Assembly: GCA_050250875.1 (NCBI GenBank)
Contig: JBFWNV010000001.1
Span: 1,116,001 to 1,180,000 of the forward strand
Length of the DNA: 64,000 nt
Direction: 5' to 3'
From: CAWAYR01 sp050250875
GTDB lineage: Bacteria; Acidobacteriota; Vicinamibacteria; Vicinamibacterales; UBA2999
The notes beneath the pieces are model-generated. The model had not been told where the DNA came from, did no database searches, and saw only the letters and a program-made list of their open reading frames with translations. Both the position numbers and the translations under genes were made by a program. Positions 1 through 8,740 of the stretch are shown piece after piece. The stretch's first letter is position 1, and each line of letters starts with the position of its first letter.

Positions 1-852
1 CATCCAGACGGCAGCCGTGTCTTCGTCGTCACCGACGACTTCACGGCCGGGCCCGTCCTCCACGAGATCGACACCACCACCGACACGATCCGGCGCTCGC
101 TGCCAATCCCGGCGACGTACGGCCTCCCGGTGCTGGCGTCCGATGGCGCCCGGCTCTATTCCTTCGCACGGACCCCGGCCAGCGCGCAGGGCATCGGCGT
201 CGTGGACATCGCGACGTTCACCTACGGCGTCCTCAGTGGCGCGATCGGCATCGGTGCGGGACCCATCGTCGTCTCGCCCGACCGGACCAAGCTGTACGTG
301 GCGGGCCTCACGACTGGATCCGCGATCGCGCGGCTGCTGACCATCGACGTCCGGACCGGCACGATCGCAAGATCGCTCACCCTGAACTACAGCGGGCTGC
401 TGCCGGGAGCGATCACGCCCGGCGGCGGCCGCGTGCTGCTGCCCTACCAGTTCCGCAACGGCGCGGCCGAGCGCGGAATGCTCGACTACCGGCCGCTGAC
501 CAACCGGGTGGTCCGCCCGATACCAAGCGCCGGGTATCTGCTGCACCCGACGATTCCGACGCCGGCATCGCTCTGGGCCGTGGAGTGGGGACTGTCGGGC
601 GGCCCGGCGGTCGTCAACTACTCGCTCCTCACCGACACGCTGCAGCGCCGCGTGGCGACCAGTGGAATCCCCGACGACCTGGCGCTGAACCCGGCGCGAG
701 ACCTCGTCTACGTGCTGCTGCGTTCGGCGGTGCTCGAGCGCATCGCGACCTCAGGCGGTGGCGCGACTCGGGTCGCCACGCTGGGGACGGGCGGCTTCGA
801 CACCGGGAGCCATCTGGCGATCGCCAGGGCGGCGCCGCTGCAGGCGCCGTGA
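1..852 (+). CDS. Secreted or surface beta-propeller protein, C-terminal part
   Basis: The reading frame is already open at base 1 and ends in TGA at 850-852, so the 5' end and any signal peptide lie outside the window. The visible 283 residues repeat a pattern of an HPDG or SPD turn followed by a beta strand such as RVFVV or KLYV, then 'TDTI..' strands. This is typical of YVTN or lactonase-like beta-propellers. No catalytic motif is visible, and the function is unknown. It converges on the serine hydrolase gene with 8 bases between the two stop codons. Confidence 0.7.
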   Translation, partial: HPDGSRVFVVTDDFTAGPVLHEIDTTTDTIRRSLPIPATYGLPVLASDGARLYSFARTPASAQGIGVVDIATFTYGVLSGAIGIGAGPIVVSPDRTKLYVAGLTTGSAIARLLTIDVRTGTIARSLTLNYSGLLPGAITPGGGRVLLPYQFRNGAAERGMLDYRPLTNRVVRPIPSAGYLLHPTIPTPASLWAVEWGLSGGPAVVNYSLLTDTLQRRVATSGIPDDLALNPARDLVYVLLRSAVLERIATSGGGATRVATLGTGGFDTGSHLAIARAAPLQAP

Positions 853-860
853 GACGGCCG

Positions 861-2378
861 CTACGGCGCGATGCGCGTCAGGCTGAGCGCCTGGATCTGC
901 GGTGTGGCGGCGGGCGCCAGGAGCACCGAGCCGCGGACCCGGCCGAGCGCGCACGTCCACGCGAAGTCGCCCGACAGCGCGCCGGTCGGCGTGACCGGCG
1001 CCGCGGTGTCACAGGTGCCGACCTGCGCCTTGAGCGCCGCCAGGTCGCGGGCCCAGTGCGCGGCGTCTTTGTCCATCAGGAAGTTCATCGCCAGCAGGGG
1101 GGTCGTCTCCGTGAGAGAGCCGGAGACGAATGCGCGGCCAACCGCGGCGTAGGCGGTGGCCAGCGCCGGTGACACCGCGATCGTCCGCGGCGTGAGCACG
1201 CCGGCGCGGTGCAGCGCCACCGCCGCGTCCCACACCGGCGAGCGCGGGCCGGCGTAGGTGCGGTTGGCCAGCGCGAAGACGCCGACGCCGTAGTCGGGCA
1301 GTACCAGCACGTGCGAGCCGTAGCCGGGATAGCCGCCGCCGTGGCTCAGCGTGAGGCCGAGCTCGCAGTCCACCGCCACGTTCATGCCCATGCCGTAGGC
1401 GCCCGCCGACCGGCAGGCGTCGGCGCCGCTGGCGCCCGGCCGCGCCCGCACCGACGCGAAGTTGGCGCCCTGCGCCAGCTCGCGCACGCTCGACCGGCGC
1501 ACCGGGCCGGGGTCGGCGTCGTCGCGCGGCGGCCATGCCGAGAGCAGGAAGGCCACCCACTTCGCGTAGTCGGTGGCGCTCGTCTGGATGCCGCCCATCG
1601 CCCCGAAGGCGCCGTGCGCCATCGTCGGCTCGAGCACCCACCCCGCGTCTTCCCAGCGGTAGCCGAGGGCGCGTCGTTCGGCCGGCGCCGCAGTCACGTC
1701 GTAGCCGGTCGCGGTCATGCCGAGCGGCGCGAAGATCGTCCGCTGCACGAAGTCCTTGTAGGCCTGACCCGACGCGTTGGCGACGATGCGGCCGAGCAGC
1801 GCGTAGCCGAAGTTGGAGTACTCCATCGCCGTGGCGGTGGGCCGGGTGAACGGCACGCCGTCGCGGAGCATGCGCGTGAAGTCCTCGTCGGGCAGCGGCG
1901 TCTGCCGGTCGCCCCAGGGGTCGTCGGTGACGAAACCGGCGGTGTGCGTCAGCAGCTCGCGCACGCGAATCGGCGGCGAGTCGGCGGTGGGCTTCTTCCA
2001 GCCGGCCAGCTCCGGCACGTAGGTGGCGACCGGCGCGTCGAGCGCCACCGTGCCGTCGTCGCGCAGCTTGAGGATCGACAGCGCCGTGAACGCCTTGGTC
2101 ATCGAGGCGATGCGGAACAGCGTGTCGGCGGTGACCGGCCGCTTCGCGTCGATGTCCTGCACGCCGGCGCCCTTGACGTGGACCAGGCGGCCGTCCTTGA
2201 CGATGCCCCACACCATGCCAGGGATGTGGGCGTCGAGGCGGTACGCTTCCATCACGCGGTCGATCTCGGCGAGCGTGGCCGGCGATTGCGCGCGGGCAGG
2301 ACCGGCGGCGAGCAGCGCGCTCGCGGCCACGGCAGCGAACGCGCCCGGTAGACGCAGTGCGAACGAGCGGTGCAGCAT
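861..2378 (-). CDS. CubicO-type serine hydrolase (class C beta-lactamase family)
   Basis: A 505-residue secreted protein with a signal peptide of about 31 residues ending in PARAQ. The class C beta-lactamase/DD-peptidase catalytic set is complete: S92-M-T-K95, Y187-S-N189, and an HGG motif in the second half. Family members act as beta-lactamases, D-aminopeptidases or esterases in the periplasm, and the sequence does not decide between these. A C-terminal extension of about 100 residues follows the catalytic domain. The gene is divergent from the ECF sigma factor gene; the 149-bp gap must hold both promoters. Confidence 0.9.
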   Translation of the reverse strand: MLHRSFALRLPGAFAAVAASALLAAGPARAQSPATLAEIDRVMEAYRLDAHIPGMVWGIVKDGRLVHVKGAGVQDIDAKRPVTADTLFRIASMTKAFTALSILKLRDDGTVALDAPVATYVPELAGWKKPTADSPPIRVRELLTHTAGFVTDDPWGDRQTPLPDEDFTRMLRDGVPFTRPTATAMEYSNFGYALLGRIVANASGQAYKDFVQRTIFAPLGMTATGYDVTAAPAERRALGYRWEDAGWVLEPTMAHGAFGAMGGIQTSATDYAKWVAFLLSAWPPRDDADPGPVRRSSVRELAQGANFASVRARPGASGADACRSAGAYGMGMNVAVDCELGLTLSHGGGYPGYGSHVLVLPDYGVGVFALANRTYAGPRSPVWDAAVALHRAGVLTPRTIAVSPALATAYAAVGRAFVSGSLTETTPLLAMNFLMDKDAAHWARDLAALKAQVGTCDTAAPVTPTGALSGDFAWTCALGRVRGSVLLAPAATPQIQALSLTRIAP

Positions 2379-2515
2379 GCCCGAGATTGTAGCCGCGGCG
2401 CCGAGCGCGGGGATGAGCGGCAGCAGGTCGGAGCCGCGGCGCCGAGTCGTGGCTTCGAGTCGGTCGTCGACATGGCCCGGCCCCGGCGACGACGAGCGGG
2501 CGGACGGCCCATCCG

Positions 2516-2521
2516 TATACT
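2516..2521 (+). promoter_or_regulatory. Possible -10 element of the ECF sigma gene
   Basis: TATACT lies six bases before the GTG start at 2528. No convincing -35 box is visible at the usual distance. If it is used, the transcript would start at or next to the start codon and be nearly leaderless. Inference from sequence only. Confidence 0.3.
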
Positions 2522-2527
2522 GGCGCC

Positions 2528-3097
2528 GTGGACGCCGAGCCCCCGGACGTCACCGACCTGCTGCTGCGCTGGAGCGCGGGCGACCGTGCCGCGCTCGAGT
2601 CGCTCACACCGGTGATCTACGACGACCTGCGGCGCATGGCCCGGGCGCTGCTCGGCCGCGAGCGGCCCGAGCACACCCTGTCGGCCACCGCCCTGGTCCA
2701 CGAGGTGTACCTCAAGCTGGTCGATCAGCGCCGCGTCCAGTGGCAGAACCGCGCCCACTTCTTCGGCGCCGCCGCCGCGATCATGCGCCGGGTGCTGGTG
2801 GACCACGCCCGCGGCCGCGCCGCCGACAAGCGAGGGGGGGCGGTGGTGAAGATCGCGATGGAGGAGGGCACGGCGCTCGTCGCCGGCCTGGCCGAGGAGA
2901 TCCTCGACCTCGACGCGGCGCTCGACGCGCTGGCCGACCTCGACCCGCGCAAGGCCCAGGTGGTGCAGATGAAGTTCTTCGCCGGAATGACCAGCCAGGA
3001 GACCGCAACGGCGCTGGGCGTGTCGGACGCCACGGTGGAGCGCGACTGGACCACCGCCCGCGCCTGGCTGATCGCCCACATGCACGGCCGGGCGTGA
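2528..3097 (+). CDS. ECF sigma factor, SigK-like (kinase-linked type)
   Basis: A 189-residue RNA polymerase sigma factor of the TIGR02999 kind. Region 2 shows the features LLLRWSAGD, ALVHEVYLKL and AHFFGAAAAIMRRVLVDHAR. Region 4 has a helix-turn-helix around TSQETATALGVSDATVERDW. It starts with GTG. No anti-sigma gene follows; instead a Ser/Thr kinase gene begins 3 bases after its stop. In known kinase-linked ECF groups, activity is controlled by phosphorylation rather than by an anti-sigma factor. That this pair works the same way is inferred from gene order. Confidence 0.92.
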   Translation: MDAEPPDVTDLLLRWSAGDRAALESLTPVIYDDLRRMARALLGRERPEHTLSATALVHEVYLKLVDQRRVQWQNRAHFFGAAAAIMRRVLVDHARGRAADKRGGAVVKIAMEEGTALVAGLAEEILDLDAALDALADLDPRKAQVVQMKFFAGMTSQETATALGVSDATVERDWTTARAWLIAHMHGRA

Positions 3098-3100
3098 GCG

Positions 3101-5473
3101 ATGCAGGACCGGTGGCCGCGCATCGAAGGGCTCTTCCACGACGCGCTGGCGCAGCCGCCGGCGGCGCGGGCGGCGTTTGTCGCCGCGGCGGCGGCCGGTG
3201 ACGAGGTGGTGCGGGCCGAGGTGACCGCGTTGCTCGACGGCCACGCCGCCGCGCACCCCCTGCTCGACGCGCCGCGCGTACAGGCGATGCCGGCGGGCAT
3301 GCGCCTCGGACCCTACGCCCTCGATCGCCTGCTCGGCTCCGGCGGCATGGCCACGGTCTACCTGGCGCACCGCGCCGACCGCCAGTTCGAGAAGCACGTC
3401 GCCATCAAACTGGTGAACCAGGGGCTGGCCGCCGAGCTGTCGGGCGACCGGTTCGAGCTGGAGCGGCGGATCCTGGCCCGGCTCGACCATCCCAACGTGG
3501 CCCGGCTGCTCGACGCCGGCCTGAGCGAGTTCGGCCAGCCGTACCTGGTGATGGAGTGGGTGGACGGCGTGCCGCTCGATCAGTGGCTGCGCGCGGCGAG
3601 CCCGTCGCTCGAGCGGCGCCTCGCGTTGTGGCTCGACATCGCCGCCGCCGTCGCCTACGCCCACCGCCATCTGGTGGTGCACCGCGACCTCAAGCCCTCG
3701 AACGTGCTGGTCACGGCCGAGGGCACCCCCAAGCTGGTCGACTTCGGCATCGCCAGGCTGCTCGGATCCGACGACGGGCGGGCCACGCACACCCAGCGCT
3801 TCACCCCGCTCTACGCCAGCCCTGAGCAGGTGCGCGGCGACGCAGTCAACACCTCGACCGACGTGTTCGGCCTGGGCCTGCTGCTCTACGAGCTGTGCAC
3901 CGGCTCGCCGGCCTTCGCGCGGGCCGGCACGTCGGCGCACGCGCAGGCGATGGCGGTGCTCACCGACGACGTGCGGGTGCCGGTGACCGTGCCCGCCGAT
4001 CTGGCGGCGATCATCGGCGTGGCCCTGCGCAAGGCCCCGGAGCGCCGCTACGCCACCGCCGACCAGATGGCCGAGGACGTCCGCCGCTACCTCGACGGCG
4101 AGCCGGTGACGGCGCATCCGGAATCGTGGTGGTACGTGGCCCGCAAGTTCGCCGGCCGGCATCGGACGGGCGTGACGCTGGCGGCGCTGGCGGTCGCCTC
4201 GCTCCTGACGGCGACCGGCGCGGCCGTCCGCCAGGCGCGGATCGCCGACGACCAGCGGGCGCGGGCCGAACAGGTGACCAGCTTCGTCACCGGCTTCCTC
4301 GGCGCCACGCCGAGCGGCCCCGACTGGGCGTTGCAGCACAAGGGGGTGTCGCTGCGGGTGGTGGAACTGGCCGACGACATCGGCGCCCGCATCGGCGGCG
4401 AGCTGGCCAACCAGCCCGAAGCCGAGGCGACCCTGCGCTCGGTGCTGGCCATGACCTACTACCAGATGGGCGAGATCGCCAAGTCCGAGAGCCACGCGGC
4501 GCGGGCGATCGCGGTCTACGACCAGCTCTACGCCGCGGACGATCCGCGTCGGCTCAGCGTCGAGCTGGTGCAGGCGGCGGTCGAGAACGCGCTCGGCCGC
4601 TTCGCCGAGGCCGAAGCGCGCACGCGCGCGGTGACGGCGCAGTGGCCGGCGGCGCCGCCGACGTTCTCGTCGGTGGCGACCCAGCAGCTCGGCATCGCGC
4701 AGCTGCGGCTCGGCAAGATCGCCGACGCCGACGCCACCTTCCGCACCGGCATCGCGGCAGTGGAACGCGCCCTCGGCACGGACCATCCGAGCGTCGGGCT
4801 GATGGCGTCGAACTATGCGCTGGTCTTTCTCGAGCGCGGCCAGTTCGCCGACGCGGCGCGGTGGCTGGAGCGATCGGCGGCCATCTCGCGGGCCTCCTTC
4901 AAGGACGCCTCGATGCCGCTCGCCTGGGCGCTGGTCAACCTGTCGAACACCTATCGTTTTCTCGGCGAGATCGACCGGAGCCTGGCCGTCGCCACCGAGA
5001 GCCTGGCGCAGTTCGAGGCGGCGCTCGGGCCGACGCACTTCTCGACCATCCACGCGCTGGCGTCGATCGCCTACGCCAAGGCCGTCAGGGGCGACGCCGA
5101 TGCCGAGGCGTTCATCCGGCGCGGCATCGCCAACCAGGCCTCATTGCCCGCCGACAACTACGAACGCGCCGTCGGGCTGAACTTCCTCGGCGCCGTGCTG
5201 CTGCACCAGCGGCGCCTGCCCGAGGCGCGCGCGGCGCTGACCCGGGCCCTCGAGGTGCGGCGCCACACCTTCACCGCGCCCAACTGGCGCATCGCCGAGA
5301 CCGCCGGCTGGCTCGGCGAGGTCCTGGCGCTCGAAGGCCGCACGGCCGAGGCGGCGCCGCTGCTACGCGAGAGCCTCGACACCTTCGCGGCGCTCTACGG
5401 GGCCGAGAATCCGCGCACGGCCGACGCCCGCGACCGCCTCACCAGGCTGCTGCCCGCCTCCGGCCGACCCTGA
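3101..5473 (+). CDS. Ser/Thr protein kinase with TPR sensor region
   Basis: 790 residues. An N-terminal leader of about 65 residues precedes the kinase domain. The domain is complete: glycine loop G79-SGGMATV, catalytic lysine K103, HRDLKPSN with D196, DFG at D214, and an APE-like SPEQ. A membrane segment follows at about residues 348-368 (TLAALAVASLLTATGA). The remaining 400 residues are alpha-helical TPR repeats, probably on the far side of the membrane. It probably forms an operon with the ECF sigma gene (3-bp gap), so it most likely phosphorylates that factor or works with it. Confidence 0.92.
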   Translation: MQDRWPRIEGLFHDALAQPPAARAAFVAAAAAGDEVVRAEVTALLDGHAAAHPLLDAPRVQAMPAGMRLGPYALDRLLGSGGMATVYLAHRADRQFEKHVAIKLVNQGLAAELSGDRFELERRILARLDHPNVARLLDAGLSEFGQPYLVMEWVDGVPLDQWLRAASPSLERRLALWLDIAAAVAYAHRHLVVHRDLKPSNVLVTAEGTPKLVDFGIARLLGSDDGRATHTQRFTPLYASPEQVRGDAVNTSTDVFGLGLLLYELCTGSPAFARAGTSAHAQAMAVLTDDVRVPVTVPADLAAIIGVALRKAPERRYATADQMAEDVRRYLDGEPVTAHPESWWYVARKFAGRHRTGVTLAALAVASLLTATGAAVRQARIADDQRARAEQVTSFVTGFLGATPSGPDWALQHKGVSLRVVELADDIGARIGGELANQPEAEATLRSVLAMTYYQMGEIAKSESHAARAIAVYDQLYAADDPRRLSVELVQAAVENALGRFAEAEARTRAVTAQWPAAPPTFSSVATQQLGIAQLRLGKIADADATFRTGIAAVERALGTDHPSVGLMASNYALVFLERGQFADAARWLERSAAISRASFKDASMPLAWALVNLSNTYRFLGEIDRSLAVATESLAQFEAALGPTHFSTIHALASIAYAKAVRGDADAEAFIRRGIANQASLPADNYERAVGLNFLGAVLLHQRRLPEARAALTRALEVRRHTFTAPNWRIAETAGWLGEVLALEGRTAEAAPLLRESLDTFAALYGAENPRTADARDRLTRLLPASGRP

Positions 5474-5536
5474 GGGGGTTTGCCGGTCGTTTCCGCGATG
5501 AGGGGGAAAGGCGCGCTTCGGCGCGCGGTGAGCCCC

Positions 5537-6997
5537 ATGCTGCAGCCCGCTCGCAACGCCTTTCGGGTCGTCCCGATCGCCCTCTGGTGCCTGGCCGGCA
5601 CCGCCGCGGTGGCCGCGGCCCAGGCGCCGACTCTCTACACGAACCGTCCGTCGTGGGAGGCCGCCGCCCCGCCCGCGAACGTCATCACCTTCGAGGGCAT
5701 CGCTCCCGCCGGCGGCTTCGTGCCGTTCGACACGGCGGCGGGCCGAATCGAATCCGGCGTGCGGTTCTTCGGCGCGACGGCCAGTCCGTTGAAGTACTAC
5801 CTGCGGGTCGTCGACGCCGCCTACTCCACCGGCTACAACTGGGGCTCGGGCGCCTTCCTGCACGGCCCGCCCGAAACGGTCGGCCCCGGCGGCGAAGGCG
5901 GCCCGAACAGCGGCATCGTGATGGTGCCGCCGGCCGGCATCACCGCCATCGGCGCCGACCTCATGAGCTTCGTGCAATACCAGTCGGTGATCCGCATCGA
6001 GGTCAACTACGCCAACGGCTCGCAGTACGTGTTCGACGTCAACTCGGCGGCCTATCCGAACCGCGCGTTCGCCGGGGTCGTCTCGACCCAGCCGATCTTC
6101 TCGATCCGCTTCCGCGGGCTCACCGGCTTTCCGGCACTCGACAACGTCGCCTTCGGCGGCGTCAACGCGCTGGGGGCGCCGCGGCTGACCGGCAGCGCGG
6201 CGGGCAACGTGGTGTCGTTCGCCTGGACGCCGGCACCGGTGTCGGCGCCGATCAGCGGCTGGCGGCTCGAGGCCTCGGTGGCCAGCTACGGTCCGCTGGT
6301 CGCCTCGATCGACACGCTCAATACGTCGCTCGTCGTGCCGGGGGTGCCCGCCGGCACCTACTTCGTGCGCGTCCGCCCGCTCAGCGGCACGACCGCCGGC
6401 CCGATTTCGAACGACGTCGTGGTGACCGTCGGCGGGGCGTGCACCGCCGCACCGTCGCCGCCGACCGGACTGGCCGCTTCGGCACAAGGCGGCACGTTGA
6501 CGGCGTCGTGGACCGCACCGGTGTCGGGGTGCGCGCCGACGTCGTACGTCATCCGCGGCGGCAGCGCGCCGGGCACGACCGACATCGGCGCGGTGAACGT
6601 CGGGCTCACCACCGGACTGGTCGTCAACCTGCCACCCGGCATCTACTACCTCACCGTGGTCGCGATGAACGGGGCCGCCGCCAGCGCGCCGTCGAACGAG
6701 GTGGCGGTCACGGTCGGGGGCTGCACGGTGCCGGGCGCCCCGGCCAACTTCACGGCCGGCAGCGCCCTCGACGTGGTGACGCTCACCTGGACGGCGCCAG
6801 CGGGACCGGTGACCCGCTACCGCCTCGAGGTGGGTTCGGCCGCCGGCGCGTCGAATCTCGCCGTCGTGCAGTGGCAGGGCACGGCGCTGCAGACGGCCGG
6901 CGTCGCGCGCGGCACCTACTACCTGCGCGTGCGGGCCGAGAACGCCTGCGGCGTCGGGCCGGGGTCGGCCGAGCGGGTGCTGACGGTCAGCTACTGA
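5537..6997 (+). CDS. Secreted protein with fibronectin type III domains
   Basis: From ATG 5537 the protein has 486 residues and a good signal peptide ending in AVAAAQ. A GGTGAG Shine-Dalgarno-like stretch sits just upstream. Starts at 5480 (TTG) and 5498 (ATG) are possible but give an awkward leader. The first 210 residues form a beta-rich domain with the turn FEGIAPAGGFVPFD, seen in secreted domains of unknown role. Three FN3-like domains follow, each with a YxVxxGSxxG..N / GTYYLRVRA pattern. It lies 63 bp after the kinase gene on the same strand and may be a target or member of that regulon. Confidence 0.75.
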   Translation: MLQPARNAFRVVPIALWCLAGTAAVAAAQAPTLYTNRPSWEAAAPPANVITFEGIAPAGGFVPFDTAAGRIESGVRFFGATASPLKYYLRVVDAAYSTGYNWGSGAFLHGPPETVGPGGEGGPNSGIVMVPPAGITAIGADLMSFVQYQSVIRIEVNYANGSQYVFDVNSAAYPNRAFAGVVSTQPIFSIRFRGLTGFPALDNVAFGGVNALGAPRLTGSAAGNVVSFAWTPAPVSAPISGWRLEASVASYGPLVASIDTLNTSLVVPGVPAGTYFVRVRPLSGTTAGPISNDVVVTVGGACTAAPSPPTGLAASAQGGTLTASWTAPVSGCAPTSYVIRGGSAPGTTDIGAVNVGLTTGLVVNLPPGIYYLTVVAMNGAAASAPSNEVAVTVGGCTVPGAPANFTAGSALDVVTLTWTAPAGPVTRYRLEVGSAAGASNLAVVQWQGTALQTAGVARGTYYLRVRAENACGVGPGSAERVLTVSY

Positions 6998-7019
6998 GGG
7001 TGAGTGCGGGGCGAAACGC

Positions 7020-8153
7020 TCACGCGAGCACGTCGCGCGCCGCCAGCACCCTCTCGATGGCCTCGGCCGGCGTGTCGGCGATGGCCGTGAGGTGCCCCAT
7101 CTTGCGGCCGGGCCGCGGCTCGCGCTTGCCGTAGAGGTGCAGTTTCACGCCGGGGATGGCGACGGCCAGGTCCCAGCGCGGCTCGCCCTGGCTCCACACG
7201 TCGCCGAGCAGGTTCGACATCGCGGCGGCGCGGATCGGCGCCGTGGAACCGAGCGGCAGCGCGCAGATCGCCCGCACCTGCTGCTCGAACTGGCTGGTGA
7301 CGGCGGCATCGATGGTGAGGTGGCCGGAGTTGTGCGGCCGCGGCGCCACCTCGTTGACCAGCACCTTGCCGTCGGCGGTGAGGAAGAACTCGACGCAGAG
7401 CACGCCGACGTAGGCCAGCTCCTCCATGATCGCCTGCGTCACCGTGACGGCTTCGGCTTCGGCCGGGGGCGGCAGCCGTGCCGGCCACACCGAGAGGTCG
7501 AGGATGTGATCGCGGTGGGTGTTCTCGATCGCCCCGTAGTGGACGAAGGCGCCGTCGAGCCCCCGCGCCGCGACCACCGAGAACTCGAGGACGAAGTCGA
7601 CGACGCGCTCGAGCACCGCGGTCTGATGACCGACCAGGCCCCACACCGGCTCGAGATCGAGCGCCGAGGTGAGGCGGTGCTGGCCCTTGCCGTCGTAGCC
7701 GAAAGCCGCCGTCTTGAGGATGGCCGGCAGGCCGACGCGCTCGACCGCGGTGGCCAGCTCCTCCAGCGATCCCACCGGTTCGAACGGGGTGACCGGGAAT
7801 CCCTTGAGGCGCAGGAACGCCTTCTCGCGGGCGCGCTGCTGGGTGACGTGCAGGGCGTGGCCGCTCGGCCGCACCGGGACGATGTCGGCGGCGGCATCGG
7901 CGGCGGCGGTGGAGACGTTCTCGAACTCGAAGGTGATCACGTCGACGCCGCGGGCGAACGCGCGGATGGCGTCGAGGTCGTCGTAGTCGGCGTCGATCTC
8001 GACATCGGCCACCTGGCCGGTGGGCGTGTCGAACCCCGGCGACAGCGTATGTACGCGGTAGCCCATGCGCCGCGCGGCGATGGCGAACATCCGGCCGAGC
8101 TGCCCGCCGCCCAGCACGCCGAGCGTGGCGCCGGGCAGGATGATGCGGTTCAC
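7020..8153 (-). CDS. purK: N5-carboxyaminoimidazole ribonucleotide synthase
   Basis: A 377-residue ATP-grasp enzyme of purine synthesis. It makes N5-CAIR from AIR, bicarbonate and ATP in the cytoplasm. The N-terminal GVLGGGQLGRM, the ATP-grasp stretch ILKTAAFGYDGKGQ and the metal-site motif NEVAPRPHNSGH are all present, and the length is normal. The start is a GTG at 8153. It overlaps the purE stop codon by 3 bases within GTGA, so the two are translationally coupled. Confidence is high. Confidence 0.97.
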   Translation of the reverse strand: MNRIILPGATLGVLGGGQLGRMFAIAARRMGYRVHTLSPGFDTPTGQVADVEIDADYDDLDAIRAFARGVDVITFEFENVSTAAADAAADIVPVRPSGHALHVTQQRAREKAFLRLKGFPVTPFEPVGSLEELATAVERVGLPAILKTAAFGYDGKGQHRLTSALDLEPVWGLVGHQTAVLERVVDFVLEFSVVAARGLDGAFVHYGAIENTHRDHILDLSVWPARLPPPAEAEAVTVTQAIMEELAYVGVLCVEFFLTADGKVLVNEVAPRPHNSGHLTIDAAVTSQFEQQVRAICALPLGSTAPIRAAAMSNLLGDVWSQGEPRWDLAVAIPGVKLHLYGKREPRPGRKMGHLTAIADTPAEAIERVLAARDVLA

Positions 8154-8635
8154 GGCAGGACGTCTTCGCGCACCGCGCGCGATTGCGCCTCGCGAAACGC
8201 CTTGAGTCGGGCGGCCAGCTCGGGCCGTTCGGTGGCCAGGATGGCCACCGCGAGCAGGCCGGCGTTCTTGGCGCCGGGCTTGCCGATGGCCAGCGTGGCC
8301 ACGGGCACGCCGCCGGGCATCTGCACGATCGACAGCAGCGAGTCGAGGCCGTTCAGCGCCGCGCTCTGCACCGGCACGCCGAGCACCGGCAGCGTGGTGT
8401 GGGCGGCGACCATGCCCGGCAGATGGGCGGCGCCGCCGGCGCCGGCGATGATCACCTTCAGCCCCTGCGCCTCGGCCCCGGCGGCGAACTCGGCCATCCA
8501 CGCCGGGGTGCGGTGCGCCGACACGACCTGCTTGACGTAGGGCACGGCGAAGTCGTCGAGCACGGCCGCCGCGTGCGACATCGTGTCCCAGTCGGACTTC
8601 GATCCCATGATCACGGCGACGAGCGGTATGGACAC
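8150..8635 (-). CDS. purE: N5-carboxyaminoimidazole ribonucleotide mutase
   Basis: A 161-residue class I PurE that converts N5-CAIR to CAIR, the step after PurK. The family signatures are all visible: the phosphate-binding GSKSDW near residue 11, the catalytic SAHRTP, and GAGGAAHLPGM. The length is typical. It is the first gene of the purEK operon and is divergent from the M20 amidohydrolase gene. Confidence 0.97.
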   Translation of the reverse strand: MSIPLVAVIMGSKSDWDTMSHAAAVLDDFAVPYVKQVVSAHRTPAWMAEFAAGAEAQGLKVIIAGAGGAAHLPGMVAAHTTLPVLGVPVQSAALNGLDSLLSIVQMPGGVPVATLAIGKPGAKNAGLLAVAILATERPELAARLKAFREAQSRAVREDVLP

Positions 8636-8671
8636 GGCTGGAGTCCCGGGGAAGCGAAGAGCTTATCAAAG

Positions 8672-8704
8672 CCGGGGCTCGGGACTCGGGGCTCGGGGTC
8701 CGGG
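8672..8704. repeat. Short 7-8-bp-period tandem repeat (GGGACTC/GGGGCTC)
   Basis: Four consecutive units, GGGGCTC, GGGACTC, GGGGCTC and GGGGTCC, lie 37 bp upstream of the M20 gene in the divergent purE/M20 gap. Similar simple tandem repeats with other unit sequences occur at 32282-32431 and 44337-44397, each just before a start codon. Confidence 0.6.
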
Positions 8705-8740
8705 CGGGCTACGATGACCGGCGAGGCTCGGAGGGGCAAC

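Noticed and set aside
2252..5053. Very long minus-strand open frame across the sigma and kinase genes
   Set aside because: GC-rich DNA leaves antisense frames open. Its translation is compositionally biased (R, G, H, A) and has no motifs, while the plus strand has complete sigma factor and kinase motifs.
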